Source: Pelomyxa schiedti (taxonomy: Eukaryota > Evosea > Pelobiontida > Pelomyxidae). From it: a stretch of 27,927 bases of DNA. Positions 11,001 through 19,998 of the stretch are shown piece after piece. Positions within the stretch are counted from its first letter, which is position 1. Every line of letters starts with the position of its first letter. Under the pieces are notes generated by a model, which was given only the letters and a program-made list of their open reading frames with translations, was not told the origin of the DNA and did not search any database. The DNA is taken from positions 801-28,727 of the forward strand of contig JAHLWZ010000042.1 in NCBI GenBank assembly GCA_020536535.1. Reading direction: 5' to 3'. The position numbers and the translations under genes were made by a program.

Positions 11001-13957
11001 AGCACCTGTGCATACCTCCATTCCTCGAGTTTGTTTGCCCGACAGATGTTGACACCAACCTCGAGGGTGACTTCGTCATATCCATCAAGAATGAACAGGA
11101 CCCGCTTGCTTGCCTTGATTTCATCAATGTTGTTCTGGGAGAACCCAAGCCCAACGAAAGTCTTCTCGAAAATGTTTTTTCCTGGATTCTTGATGGTTGC
11201 GAGTGAGATGAACATTGGGATCACCTTGCAACTCTCATAGGACTCCCACAGAACCTTCTCCAAGAAGTGCCCAAACGTGGACTTTCCTGTTCCACCAGAC
11301 CCAACAAGCACCAGAGTCTTGGTTGAAGGGAAAGGCACCGCTGAAGTGGAGGACAGTGCGGTTGTTGAGGAGGATGTGTGGGAGCTGCCACATTGTGCAG
11401 CTGTCATATTGAGTTCAAGATTCAAGAATTTCCGGAGCAGAATCTCCTTCAACGGCTGTGCCACTTTGTCAAGGGTACTCTCCCGGCAATCAGGTTCAAC
11501 ATATGTCTTGAACAGAGTTTCAAGCTGTGGATCTTCCAATGTACGATTCCTGAGGTCCATAACTTGATCATCAACCGAGTCATTGAGGGTTGTCAAAATC
11601 TCGGCCTTGGATTTGATGAATAGCTCGGCAGTGCTCAAAGTCTCTTCCACTGGTGTGGTCTGTGGCTTTGTCAGTGGGAGCAACATCTTGAACTGTAAAA
11701 TCGGGTGGATGTTGGCAATATCTCCAGGTGCCAAGGGGCCAGCAGGGACTGGATTTTTTCGCATGTAAATGAGGAAGTTAGTTTTAAAAGGATTCAGGAG
11801 CCCAATGGCCTCAGCAGAGAAATTTGCCTTGCTCAAATTCAGCTTGTCATCAAAGCAAGAGATGACATCGGCTGTCGGTTGTTCCTTCTGAGTCTGCAGA
11901 GGGGGAAGAGTTGAAATGTCAATGAAATCTGGCGCTCCAGAGGGCCTGGGCACCACATACAACCAGAGCTCCTGATTGGAGATGTAAGCCAGAGTTGGTC
12001 GGACCATTTCGGGAGTGGCTCTGTCCAACTTACGTCTCTGTGGGAAACTGGCAGTTCCAAAGTTGATCCTGTGTTTGAGGTCTCTGTTTCTCTGGCTTTT
12101 TGCCTCTTCTCCCTGAATGAACTTCATCACTTCACCCAAAATTTGCCATGCAGTGTTTCCAATTGGAGCCGGCATCGTGGAATATTCTCGCAGTTTTCTG
12201 ATGACCACCATCATCAGCCCGACTTCCGAGTTGAAGAAATTCATCAGTGCACTGTCACGGTGATCTTCTCCAATCAGAATTCCCTTGAGCTGAGCCAGTG
12301 CCCATTTTTTCATCTCAATATTCTCAGGTGGCTCTGATCTGATCACGTTGTCAAGGAGATTGACATATCCCAGGCTGAAATCATGCTCTCCTTCCAACAC
12401 TGCATTGAGTTGGCCTTTGAGCTCAACAGCTTTCCTTTTTCTCCTCTCTGCGACATTGGAAACTCCCTCCTTTGGATCCAGCAAATCAAGTTTTTCGGCT
12501 GTGGCACCAGAGGTGGCTTTGGAATGAGAAGCTGCTTTCTCTTCCTCTGCTGCCAAGTCGGCGTCCTTGCTCAAAGAATCAGCGTGACGGAGACCGAATT
12601 TCCTGGACTCAGAGTATATCTGTTGAATGGTGTCCTTCAGTCTCTCCTGTTCCTCCGGTTCCAACGCTTTCATCTCCTTCGCGCCGACAGTGAGCTGCCA
12701 GAGCATCAAGTCAATGAAAAACAGCAAGTCCATCCACAATTCATTGTGAATGTCAGCGAAGCACTCCTTGAGCTCGGAGAAGTAGTTGAATACCTCTCGT
12801 GTATCGTATTGCATGGCAATATTGGCCATCGCACCGACTGCCATGTATGCATGCCCGAGTCGAACAACAACTTCCTTCAGAGGATAGCCGTTGTCTTGAA
12901 TTCGTTGTACATTCTGCTTGGCAACTTCTGCCTCGGCGGCGACGTAACACTCGAGGCTCTTGTAGTTGGCGTATCTGTCTTTCAGAGCCTGAAGTGTTCC
13001 AAGTGACTTCTTCTTGATCTGTTCACTAAGGCCCTTGACACCTGATGCCCACATCGCACGGAGAAACTTATTGACAACCCTGAGTATCTGGAACACCCTC
13101 TCTGCACTTTGCTGCTGTGCCTGCAAAATCTCGAGCTTCCCAATGAGCATCCGATAAGTCGAAACCAGGTCTTCAACTGGAATGTGACGGGAAGAGCACT
13201 GGAACAGAACCTCAGCCAGGCCCTCAATCATAGGCACATCAAAGAACGTGTTCTGGTCGATTGTGTTGACAAGTCCCGACACGAGCATCTGAACCACTTC
13301 GCTGTCGTCAACCCTTGCAAGCTGCACGATTTCATCGATCAGGGCAGGAGTCTTGCTCGGCGTTGACATGAAGTTGTCGATCATCTTGATTGCCAGGCTC
13401 TGAAGAACCCGTTGACCGGCTTTGTCCGTGAAAATGAGAGGGCACCTGAAGTGGCGGTCTGCATCGGCGTCGTCCAGAGTGGCTTTTGAGCCTTGAATTG
13501 CCACAGAAGTCGACTCTGGAAGGTACTCTGAGCAGAACGCCTTTGTGGAATCTGCGATTCTTTGGAGCAGTCTTCTTCCCTGGGGCGCCCTTTCTGCAGT
13601 TGCAACAGGTGATGCACCTGTTGTCAACTTGTGCTGAGGAGTCATGAAAGTCTGGAGCTTCTCCAATCTGTCCCTCACGAGCGCTTCCTTGTCGTAGGAG
13701 AGCATCGCCACGAGTTGAGCTCCAGTGTTTACGTTTTGAACTCGCTTTGCGCGAGACTCCTGAAGCGCAACTGGAACTGCCGTGCTGGGCATGGCCTGTG
13801 CGCTCTCATCATTGTGGGATGATGTGGATTCACTGGTGTGATGATTACGATGACTCGAGGCGTCGGCTGTGGGCATCATCGTTTTGCTTCTCTTTGGTTG
13901 TTCTTTGAAACGACAACTCTGTGATCGGACCAACTTTTTCTCACTCTTTCGTAACAA
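4985..13957 (-). CDS. Giant NACHT - zinc finger - pentapeptide - WD40-like - thioredoxin-like - C1-like protein, 2 exons
   Basis: Exon 1 is 13957-6091 and exon 2 is 6039-4985, joined by a 51-nt GT-AG intron, giving 2973 aa. Order: helical N-terminus without a recognised domain (1-870); NACHT ATPase with Walker A GSGGTGKS (886-893), Walker B ILDGYDE (to 962), SSRP after it, and FLHKSLQEYF near 1245; a Cys-rich finger (about 1395-1440, CDSC, WHCYICNFNLCNKC); pentapeptide-like repeats (about 1665-1725, ADLRY, ADLTG, ANLGK, ADLSD); a long WD40-like propeller region (about 1740-2480, motifs VWDLF, VWDLE, LLWSL); a nucleoredoxin-type thioredoxin fold (2539-2655) lacking the active-site cysteines; two complete C1-like fingers (about 2669-2708 and 2837-2884) with a partial one between; and an Arg-Ser tail (2907-2973). 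NACHT/STAND proteins are ATP-driven receptors that oligomerise on ligand sensing. The ATPase motifs look intact. No effector domain is recognisable at the N-terminus. An internal Met at residue 27 is an alternative start. Confidence 0.9.
5022..5172 (-). repeat. Hexanucleotide minisatellite encoding an Arg-Ser tail
   Basis: On the coding strand the unit alternates AGC with CGA, CGG or related codons, giving about 25 Arg-Ser dipeptides at the C-terminus of the NACHT protein. On the plus strand it appears as GGCTCC/GGCTTC/TGCTTC hexamers. A higher-order unit is visible: a block starting GGCTTCGGCTTCTGCTTCTG and ending at GGCTAC occurs twice, about 60 and 48 nt long. This points to expansion by slippage or unequal exchange. 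All six frames are open here because of base composition, so open frames on the other strand mean nothing. Confidence 0.9.
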
Positions 13958-14276
13958 GTTTCTCGAAAAAACAATCTCGGGATTTCGCTTTAGTGGGATG
14001 TAAACACAACAAATGGAATACGTAAGTTGTAGGTGGGAACGTTTGGGAGAGAGCTGACCATGAGTGATATTGAGTCATGTTGTACAACACACAGCTCCAA
14101 CGCACCCGACATACGGTTTTTTCGGCCAGAGGCAGGAATCGCACCGATTTCGCCAAAGCAGATTATGTTGGGTCTGTGGACCCACAATTAGTCATCATCA
14201 CCTCAGCAGGAGAGTGACAAAGTTGGTTTTGGGCATGAAGGACTTTTACACAGTGTTTTGGCTTTTTTTTTGTTCG
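13958..14276. other. Intergenic stretch between NACHT start and TRIM A stop
   Basis: These 319 bases hold the presumed 5' region of the NACHT gene (nearest 13958) and the 3' flank of TRIM A. Much of 14064-14276 repeats, with changes, the TRIM A/TRIM B spacer at about 16470-16628. Shared pieces include GTTGGTTTTGGGCATGAAGG and the RING-exon remnant listed separately. No other gene or RNA was recognised. Confidence 0.7.
14064..14112 (-). pseudogene. Relic of the first (RING) exon of a third tandem TRIM copy
   Basis: Read on the minus strand from 14112, this begins ATGTCGGGTGCGTTGGAGCT, almost the same as the start of TRIM A exon 1 at 16501 (ATGTCGGGTACGTTGGAGCT). The GTTGTACAACATG segment follows, but with two extra bases just before it. 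The frame is lost at the first cysteines and the rest of the RING exon is not recognisable. Its position after the 3' end of TRIM A matches the position of TRIM A exon 1 after the 3' end of TRIM B. It is therefore best explained as the truncated next unit of a head-to-tail array. No further exons of that unit are seen before the NACHT gene. Confidence 0.65.
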
Positions 14277-14811
14277 TTAATTGGTTGTGACTGTGAGCAG
14301 ACCATAAATCTCGAATCCAGCTATCAAGAGGTAGTTGCAGTTACTTGAGTCGAGACCAGTCATCACCACACGAAACACACTGAACGACGAGGTTGGAGTG
14401 GGTGGAGCAGCATCCCACGACCCAACTCCATGTGATCCAACTATTGTCTTGTCATTTGAATGCCTCGTGATGGTTGTCCATGTTGTGCCGTCGTTTGATC
14501 CCCTCAGCTCCCAGTTCCGAATGTAGTCACTGTCGTTGCCGTCGTGCCTGATTGAGTACTTTGACGGCCTCACTGACCCGCCACATGGTCTCAGGTCCAC
14601 CTGCCACCAACTGTTCGCCACGTTGGTGGTGTTGTTGCCGCCGTTGTGGTCACGTTCGAGTGCGTTCTGTGGTGCCCCTTCGTTGGAACAGGACCACGAG
14701 GCGATGACGAGGCCCGAGTTGTGGGGGTTGACATAATTGGGAGTGTGGTTGCCGGGGTTGTGCCTTGGATCGGGAGTGGTTCCCAACCACCACATGACAC
14801 CTTGATGGTCC
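14277..14811 (-). repeat. Near-identical duplicate of 16629-17163 (3' exon of TRIM B)
   Basis: The 535 bases from the TRIM A stop to the gap have exactly the same length as 16629-17163 in TRIM B. They match base for base over long runs, with the differences in a few short patches. The homology continues past the stop into the spacer. This indicates a recent tandem duplication or gene conversion. Confidence 0.9.
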
Positions 14812-16501
14812 NNNNNNNNNNNNNNNNNNNNNNNNNNNNNNNNNNNNNNNNNNNNNNNNNNNNNNNNNNNNNNNNNNNNNNNNNNNNNNNNNNNNNNNNN
14901 NNNNNNNNNNNGGTCCCAAGCCACCACATGATTCCTTGTTGGTCCCAGTTGCTGCTGAATGTGAACTCACGTGTGACAACTGGCGGTCAATTGTTAGTTA
15001 GGGCTGAAATAACCAAAATAAAAATACAGAGTGACACTGACTCGGGAGGACAAAAGAAAAACATAGTACACAGACACACTGACATACTGATTGGAGTCGA
15101 GAGAGTAGCGAATGGGGAGCTCCTTCCGTGGATTCCGTTCGATTCTGCCCTCACGCTCACCATGTATGTGGTTCCCATTGACAGGCCTCCAACTGTGATC
15201 CTGGGGTCACTCCCGCAATGGAGCTCCTGTTGCTCTTGTTGTTGTTTCCTGGACACAAAAACAGTGTATCCTGTCAGGATGGCTGCCTTTGTTGGTGGAG
15301 GATCCCATGAGAGAATGAGGGACGTTGCTGTTGATTGGCACAAGCGTGGCTGCCCCGGTCTCCCAATCGCTTCCTCTATTTTGTGGTTTGTTTTTATGTT
15401 TCATGGCGGCGAGTCGGCGATACCCACCAGGAGGGAGAATGACACCCAGTGATGATATTGCTTTAAGGCATGCGGTTTTGTCAAGAATTGTGAAAACTCC
15501 ATCATTTTCGCACGGCCGGAGCTTCTCTGAGTTGTACAGAGCACCCTCTACTATCTTTGTTTTGATTTGTGAGTTGTGGGGTTTTTGTTGAAGAGTAAAC
15601 AAACCAACCTGCAGTGTTTCTGAGGACTGTTTTCGAGCTCTCATCACAGATTCGTTCGAGGAAGAGTTCATGGCAGCCAATGAATATGAGCAAGCACCCT
15701 CAAGACGTTCGGAGATTGTTGTCAACACGGATTTCTGTTGATTCAGTCTTTCAACTGGAGTTATAATGATTTGTTGGCACAATCATCTTTAGGTTATCTT
15801 TCACCTGTTTTTGCACAAATATTTGAAGACTGTTGGTTCAGTAAGTCAATCCTGTTTCTCAAGAGATTCTGCAACTCTGCTCCAACCTTGTTCACTTCCG
15901 CCTGAAATGGGGCACGTTTCTGATAGTTGTGGGTAACAAAGAAATTGAGACTTAAAGATTTTGAGAAAGTGTGCCATTCAACCTGTTCAACAGATGCAAT
16001 GAGGTTCTCCAGCTGTTGCACTGCCACATCAACCTTGCTCTTTTGGTCGAGGCACCTCTTGGACAAAGCTGCAATCTGGTCTGTAGATGCCACAGAGTCG
16101 GAACCTAGGGGCCTGTTGGTCTCCATAGTTCCTTTCCACACTGTGATACTGCCACCTGTGTAACGGCCGAGCACTTGGCGCACTTCACTTCAACTGTGTC
16201 TGGAAGCTGCAGACGAAAACTCACCTGGGTAACACAGAGTGACCAAAAAAAAAAAACATCGAACGTAGAACGCACAGCTGCTTCATCACTTCCCTGTTTC
16301 AACAGTGCCAAAGAATACTGCTTTGCCACGCAACTTACAACACATTCGCGACAAATCCGGTCTCCACACTTCATTGAGTCAGTCCGTGAAGTGAAAAAAC
16401 AGATGCAAAAAAACGAAGGGAACAGGCAAACGGACCACAGGAGGATCCTTGAAATCACAGAGACAACATGTTGTACAGCACAGCTCCAACGTACCCGACA
16501 T
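14277..16501 (-). CDS. TRIM-like protein A: RING - coiled coil - FN3 - discoidin-like; B-boxes missing, assembly gap inside
   Basis: Exons inferred by comparison with TRIM B: 16501-16424, 16368-16276, 16206-16142, 16112-15983, 15919-15805, 15754-15609, 15554-15428, 15375-15088, 14979-14277. The RING is split over three exons: start MSGTLELCC, a Cys pair, CGDRICREC and KCAKC. Coiled-coil exons follow (RCLDQKSKVDVAVQQLE; AEVNKVGAELQNLLRNRI; VERLNQQKSVLTTISE), then a short conserved linker exon (LDKTACLKAISSLGVI), an FN3 domain (SLILSWDPPPTK to YMVSVRAESNGIHG) and a galactose-binding-like domain (NSWWQVDLRPCGGS, RNWELRGSNDGTTWTT, GFEIYGLL). The roughly 300-bp region holding both B-boxes in TRIM B is absent. 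Keeping frame across 16206-15983 needs a 29-nt intron (16141-16113); otherwise the gene is frameshifted. The 100 Ns at 14812-14911 interrupt the last exon. Probable role by family: a RING E3 ubiquitin ligase with a C-terminal recognition module, if still functional. Confidence 0.75.
14812..14911. other. Assembly gap, exactly 100 N
   Basis: A run of exactly 100 Ns, the usual placeholder for a gap of unknown size, inside the last exon of TRIM A. Both flanks end in versions of the same motif (coding WDxQGxMWWLGT). The true missing sequence may therefore be a whole extra domain, or the two flanks may come from different copies. Confidence 0.95.
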
Positions 16502-16628
16502 ACGGTTTTTTTTTGGGAAGGCAGGAAATTTCGCCACAGCAGATTAGTAATCAAAAAAGTTGGTTTTGGGCATGAAGGCGGACCAACCTCGGACGGAACT
16601 GGCACAACACACATAACTTTTTTGTTCA

Positions 16629-19420
16629 TTAATTGGTTGTGACTGTGAGCAAACCATAAATCTCGAATCCGGCTATCAAGAGGTTGTTGCTTTTACTTGA
16701 GTCGAGACCAGTCATCACCACACGAAACACACTGAACGACGAGGTTGGAGTGGGTGGAGCAGCATCCCACGACCCAACTCCGAATTTTGCATCGATTGTC
16801 TGGTCATTTGCATGCCTCGTGATGGTTGTCCATGTTGTGCCATCGTTTGATCCCCTCAGCTCCCAGTTCCGAATGTAGTCAGTGCCGTTGCTGTCGTGCC
16901 TGATTGAGTACTTTGACGGCCTCACTGACCCGCCACATGGTCTCAGGTCCACCTGCCACCAACTGTTCGCCTCATTGGTGGTGTAGTTGCCGCCGTTGTG
17001 GTCACGTTCGAGTGCGTTCTGTGGTGCCCCACAGTTGGTACTGGACCACGAGGCGATGACGAGGCCGGAGCTGTGGGGGTTGACATAATTGGGAGTGTGG
17101 TTGCCGGGGTTGTGCCTTGGATCGGGAGTGGTTCCCAACCACCACATGACACCTTGATGGTCCCAGTTGCTGCTGAACGTGAACTCGAGCCTGGTTTCTG
17201 TGGGCCAATTTTAGTTTGATGCACAATGCCACGATGAAGAAAGCCATCTCATTGCAAAAAAAAAAAAAAAAAAAGAAGTTGATGAGCGATGAATAACAAA
17301 CAACAGTCACACATAACACATACAACACACTCACCGTTTGTGGTTGAGAGCGCCTTGAAGGGGGAGTTCCTTCCATGGATCCCATTTGACTCGGCCCTCA
17401 CACTCACCATGTATGTGGTTCCCTTCGTCAGCCCACCAACTGTGATCCTGGGGTCACTCCCGCATTGGTGTTGTTGTGGTTCTTCTTCTTGTTGGTTGTT
17501 GTTGTTGCGTTGTTCTTCCTGCTGCTGTTGCCTGGACACAAACACCGTGTATCCTGTCACTCTGTTTCTTGTTGCTTTTGTTGGTGGTGGTGGAGGAGGA
17601 GGGTCCCATGAGAGAGTGAGGGATGTTGGGCTCGCTTGGCATATCTTAGGTTGCCCTGGTGCACCGATTGCTTCTTCTGTCGGCATTATGTCAGTGTTTG
17701 TTTGGTGGAATGCAGTCTTTCTTTGATCGCGTGGTGAGTGAACACACACCAGGAGGGAGAATGACACCCAGTGATGATATTGCTTCACGGCATGCTGTTT
17801 TGTCAAGGATTGAGAAAATTTCGTCACGTTCACACGGCTCGAGGTTCTCTGAATTGGATGACACACGCTCCACTGTCTTTGTGTTTTGCAGGGTTGTGGT
17901 TTTTTTGTTTCATTCGAGTGTAAAAGGCAACTTACCTGCAGTGTTTCTGAGGAATGTTTTTGGGCACTGATCACATAAACGTTGGAAGAAGAGTTCAATG
18001 CAGACAACGAACAGGAGGAAGCACCCTCAAGATGCTCAGAAATTGTTGTCAACATGGATTTCTGACGATTCAGTCTTTCAACTGGACATTGTTGTGTGTT
18101 TTATTTTATTTTATTTTGTTTTGTTTTGTTAGTTCGGAGCACCCACCACCCTCTCTTTCAGTTTCAAACCTGTTTTTTCGCAAATATTCGAAGACTGTTG
18201 GTTCAGGAAGTCAATCCTGTTTCTCAAGAGATCCTGCAACTCTGCTCCAACCTTGTTCACTTCAGCTTGAAATGCTGTGTGTTTCTGACCAATGAAAATG
18301 GGTGGGTAATTAAATGGTTTGTGTTTACGGTTTGTGTGGAATATAAATAAATGTTCAGGCTTCCAAAATGGCTTCAACCTGTGTGACAGATGCGATTACG
18401 TTCTCCAACTGTCGCACTGCCGCATCGACCTTGTTCTTTTGGTTCCGGCATCTCTTGGACAAGTTTTGCAAGTCTGATTTGCTGGCAGCAATTTGGTCTG
18501 AAAGTTCAAGCAGTTTATGTCCCTGTATCACAACCAGTGGTGAGAGGTTTAAACAGCCAAAGAAGTTTCACCTGATGTGAAGTGACCGCGCAGACGGAGC
18601 ACATTAAGGTTGTGCAGTTCACACAGTACAACTCGATTTCTTTCTTGGGGTGTTTGGGACAATTGCCTGTTTTGAGATTATGATGAGCAGCTCAAAACCT
18701 TTTGAAGGGGTGTGCCTACTGAGCACTTCCGGAATTGCTTGCGTCAAAGGAAGCTTTGGATGAGTTGCAAAAATCGGTCTTCTGTGAGCTCCAACCCAAC
18801 ATGTGTCACACAGAGACCCACAGACAGAACAGTGAGCAGTAGCCGGCTGCCCACAGTCCACACACACCACTGAACCCCCTGTTTTATGTGTTAGGTGTGG
18901 TGGATACACTTCGCAATTTCGGAAAAAAACCAGTGGCATGTTCCCTCTGATGGAGAATTTCAACAAGGTGCCGGTTGGTCTCGAGAGCCTTGGCGCCTCG
19001 TGACACCGACGCTGGTGTCACCATTGAGCACTTGACACACTTCACTTCAACTGTGTCTGGAGGCTGCTGCATACAGAACAAAAAAAAAAAAAAAAAAAGA
19101 GAGGGAATTGATGGTACTCAGTAAAAAATAAATGCCCGAAAGAGGAGTGTTTTTCGTGTTGTCACTCACCAAAACAGATTTGTCATCACCCAATTTCGAC
19201 AGGGCGAGAGCACATTGAGTTGCCATGCAACTGACAACGCACCCACGACACATGCTGTCCCCGCACTATTTATTGGTCGTTGGTCAAACAAACCCCGGAC
19301 GTGGGAGAAGAAAAAAGCAAGAAACACCTTTAAAACCACGGGATCAACGAAAACGTTGAGACAGTAAGGGCAGCACAGTCCCGTCGACTCACTCAACGAC
19401 GTCGCCGTAGAACCTGCCAT
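16629..19420 (-). CDS. TRIM-like protein B: RING - B-box1 - B-box2 - coiled coil - FN3 - discoidin-like, 11 exons
   Basis: Predicted 680 aa. Exons: 19420-19328, 19265-19170, 19066-18931, 18878-18699, 18666-18572, 18522-18379, 18284-18170, 18081-17936, 17876-17750, 17676-17335, 17197-16629; in frame throughout. RING: CPYC (17-20), CGDSMCRGC (32-40), KCVKC (72-76). B-box1 (about 113-153): CVDCGQPATAHCSVCGSLC, then CW and two His. B-box2 (about 170-207): CPKHPKKEIELYCVNC, CSVC, SHQGHKLLEL. Coiled coil about 207-335, with RCRNQKNKVDAAVRQLENV. A conserved linker exon (LDKTACREAISSLGVI). FN3 about 378-491, with a Q/N/E-rich insertion and GTTYMVSVRAESNGIHG. C-terminal galactose-binding-like domain 492-680, of the F5/8C type seen in HECTD1 and BTBD9. 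By family this is a cytosolic RING E3 ligase that dimerises through the coiled coil and recognises targets through the C-terminal modules. The usual SPRY domain is replaced by the discoidin-like fold. The ligand is unknown. Confidence 0.92.
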
Positions 19421-19998
19421 GCAAAAAATAACAGAAAAACAACGAAAAACAACAAGTCGAATTTGGCGTTAGAAAGTTTTAGCGATCCGGAGCGGAAAGC
19501 CATGGCCGCTTAGAGAGAGAATAGGGAACAATAGAGTAGAGAGAAAAGAGGGTGATTTTACGTGCCCTTGTGAGACATGAGGAGGTTTGTAGGCCGTTTC
19601 AGAACCCACATCCAGCAGACCTAAATCACACCCACCCAAACCGGACCAGATCGGCGAAAGTTCTATCATCAGTCGCAGTGACACACACTGGACAGAACTA
19701 TCCTAAAGGATTAGAAGTTATAGAAATAAGAGAGAACACTTTTGTTCGCTTGCCGACTTTCGTTTCGGACATCTACGAGGGCTTGTCTTACAGGTTTAGT
19801 CTCGAAATCATCTTTGAGAGGAAAACGGGTCGATTCGAGTAGATTTTTGTGCCGTGATGGTGCCTCGCTTTGTTTTGGTTTTTTCCACTTTGAGTTTTAA
19901 TCTCGACTGGCAACTGTAAGGTTGAAAGAAAACAATTGGATAAGTCACAATGTGAGGGTTTTCCCTGCATGATGGGGGTTCCATACAACTCTGAAATT
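19421..19998. other. Intergenic stretch between TRIM B start and VPS29 stop
   Basis: 578 bases containing the presumed promoter of TRIM B (near 19421) and the 3' flank of VPS29. A plus-strand open frame of 96 codons (19552-19842) has no recognisable motif, and its composition does not differ from the surroundings. I see no tRNA, snRNA or repeat here. Confidence 0.6.

Noticed and set aside
13941-14187. Minus-strand short frames around 14100, sharing a CRVRWSC stretch with a frame at 16105-16629, as a small repeated gene family
   Set aside because: The shared stretch is the first RING exon of the TRIM array read in a wrong frame; the correct frame starts MSGTLELCC (or its broken relic).
17257-17275. 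Poly-A runs (about 17257-17275 and 19080-19098) as signs of retroposed copies
   Set aside because: They lie inside introns of TRIM B and serve as the polypyrimidine tract on the coding strand; there are no target-site duplications.
19552-19842. Plus-strand 96-codon open frame between TRIM B and VPS29
   Set aside because: No recognisable motif, no paralogue in the window and no clear splice or start context; left as unassigned intergenic sequence.
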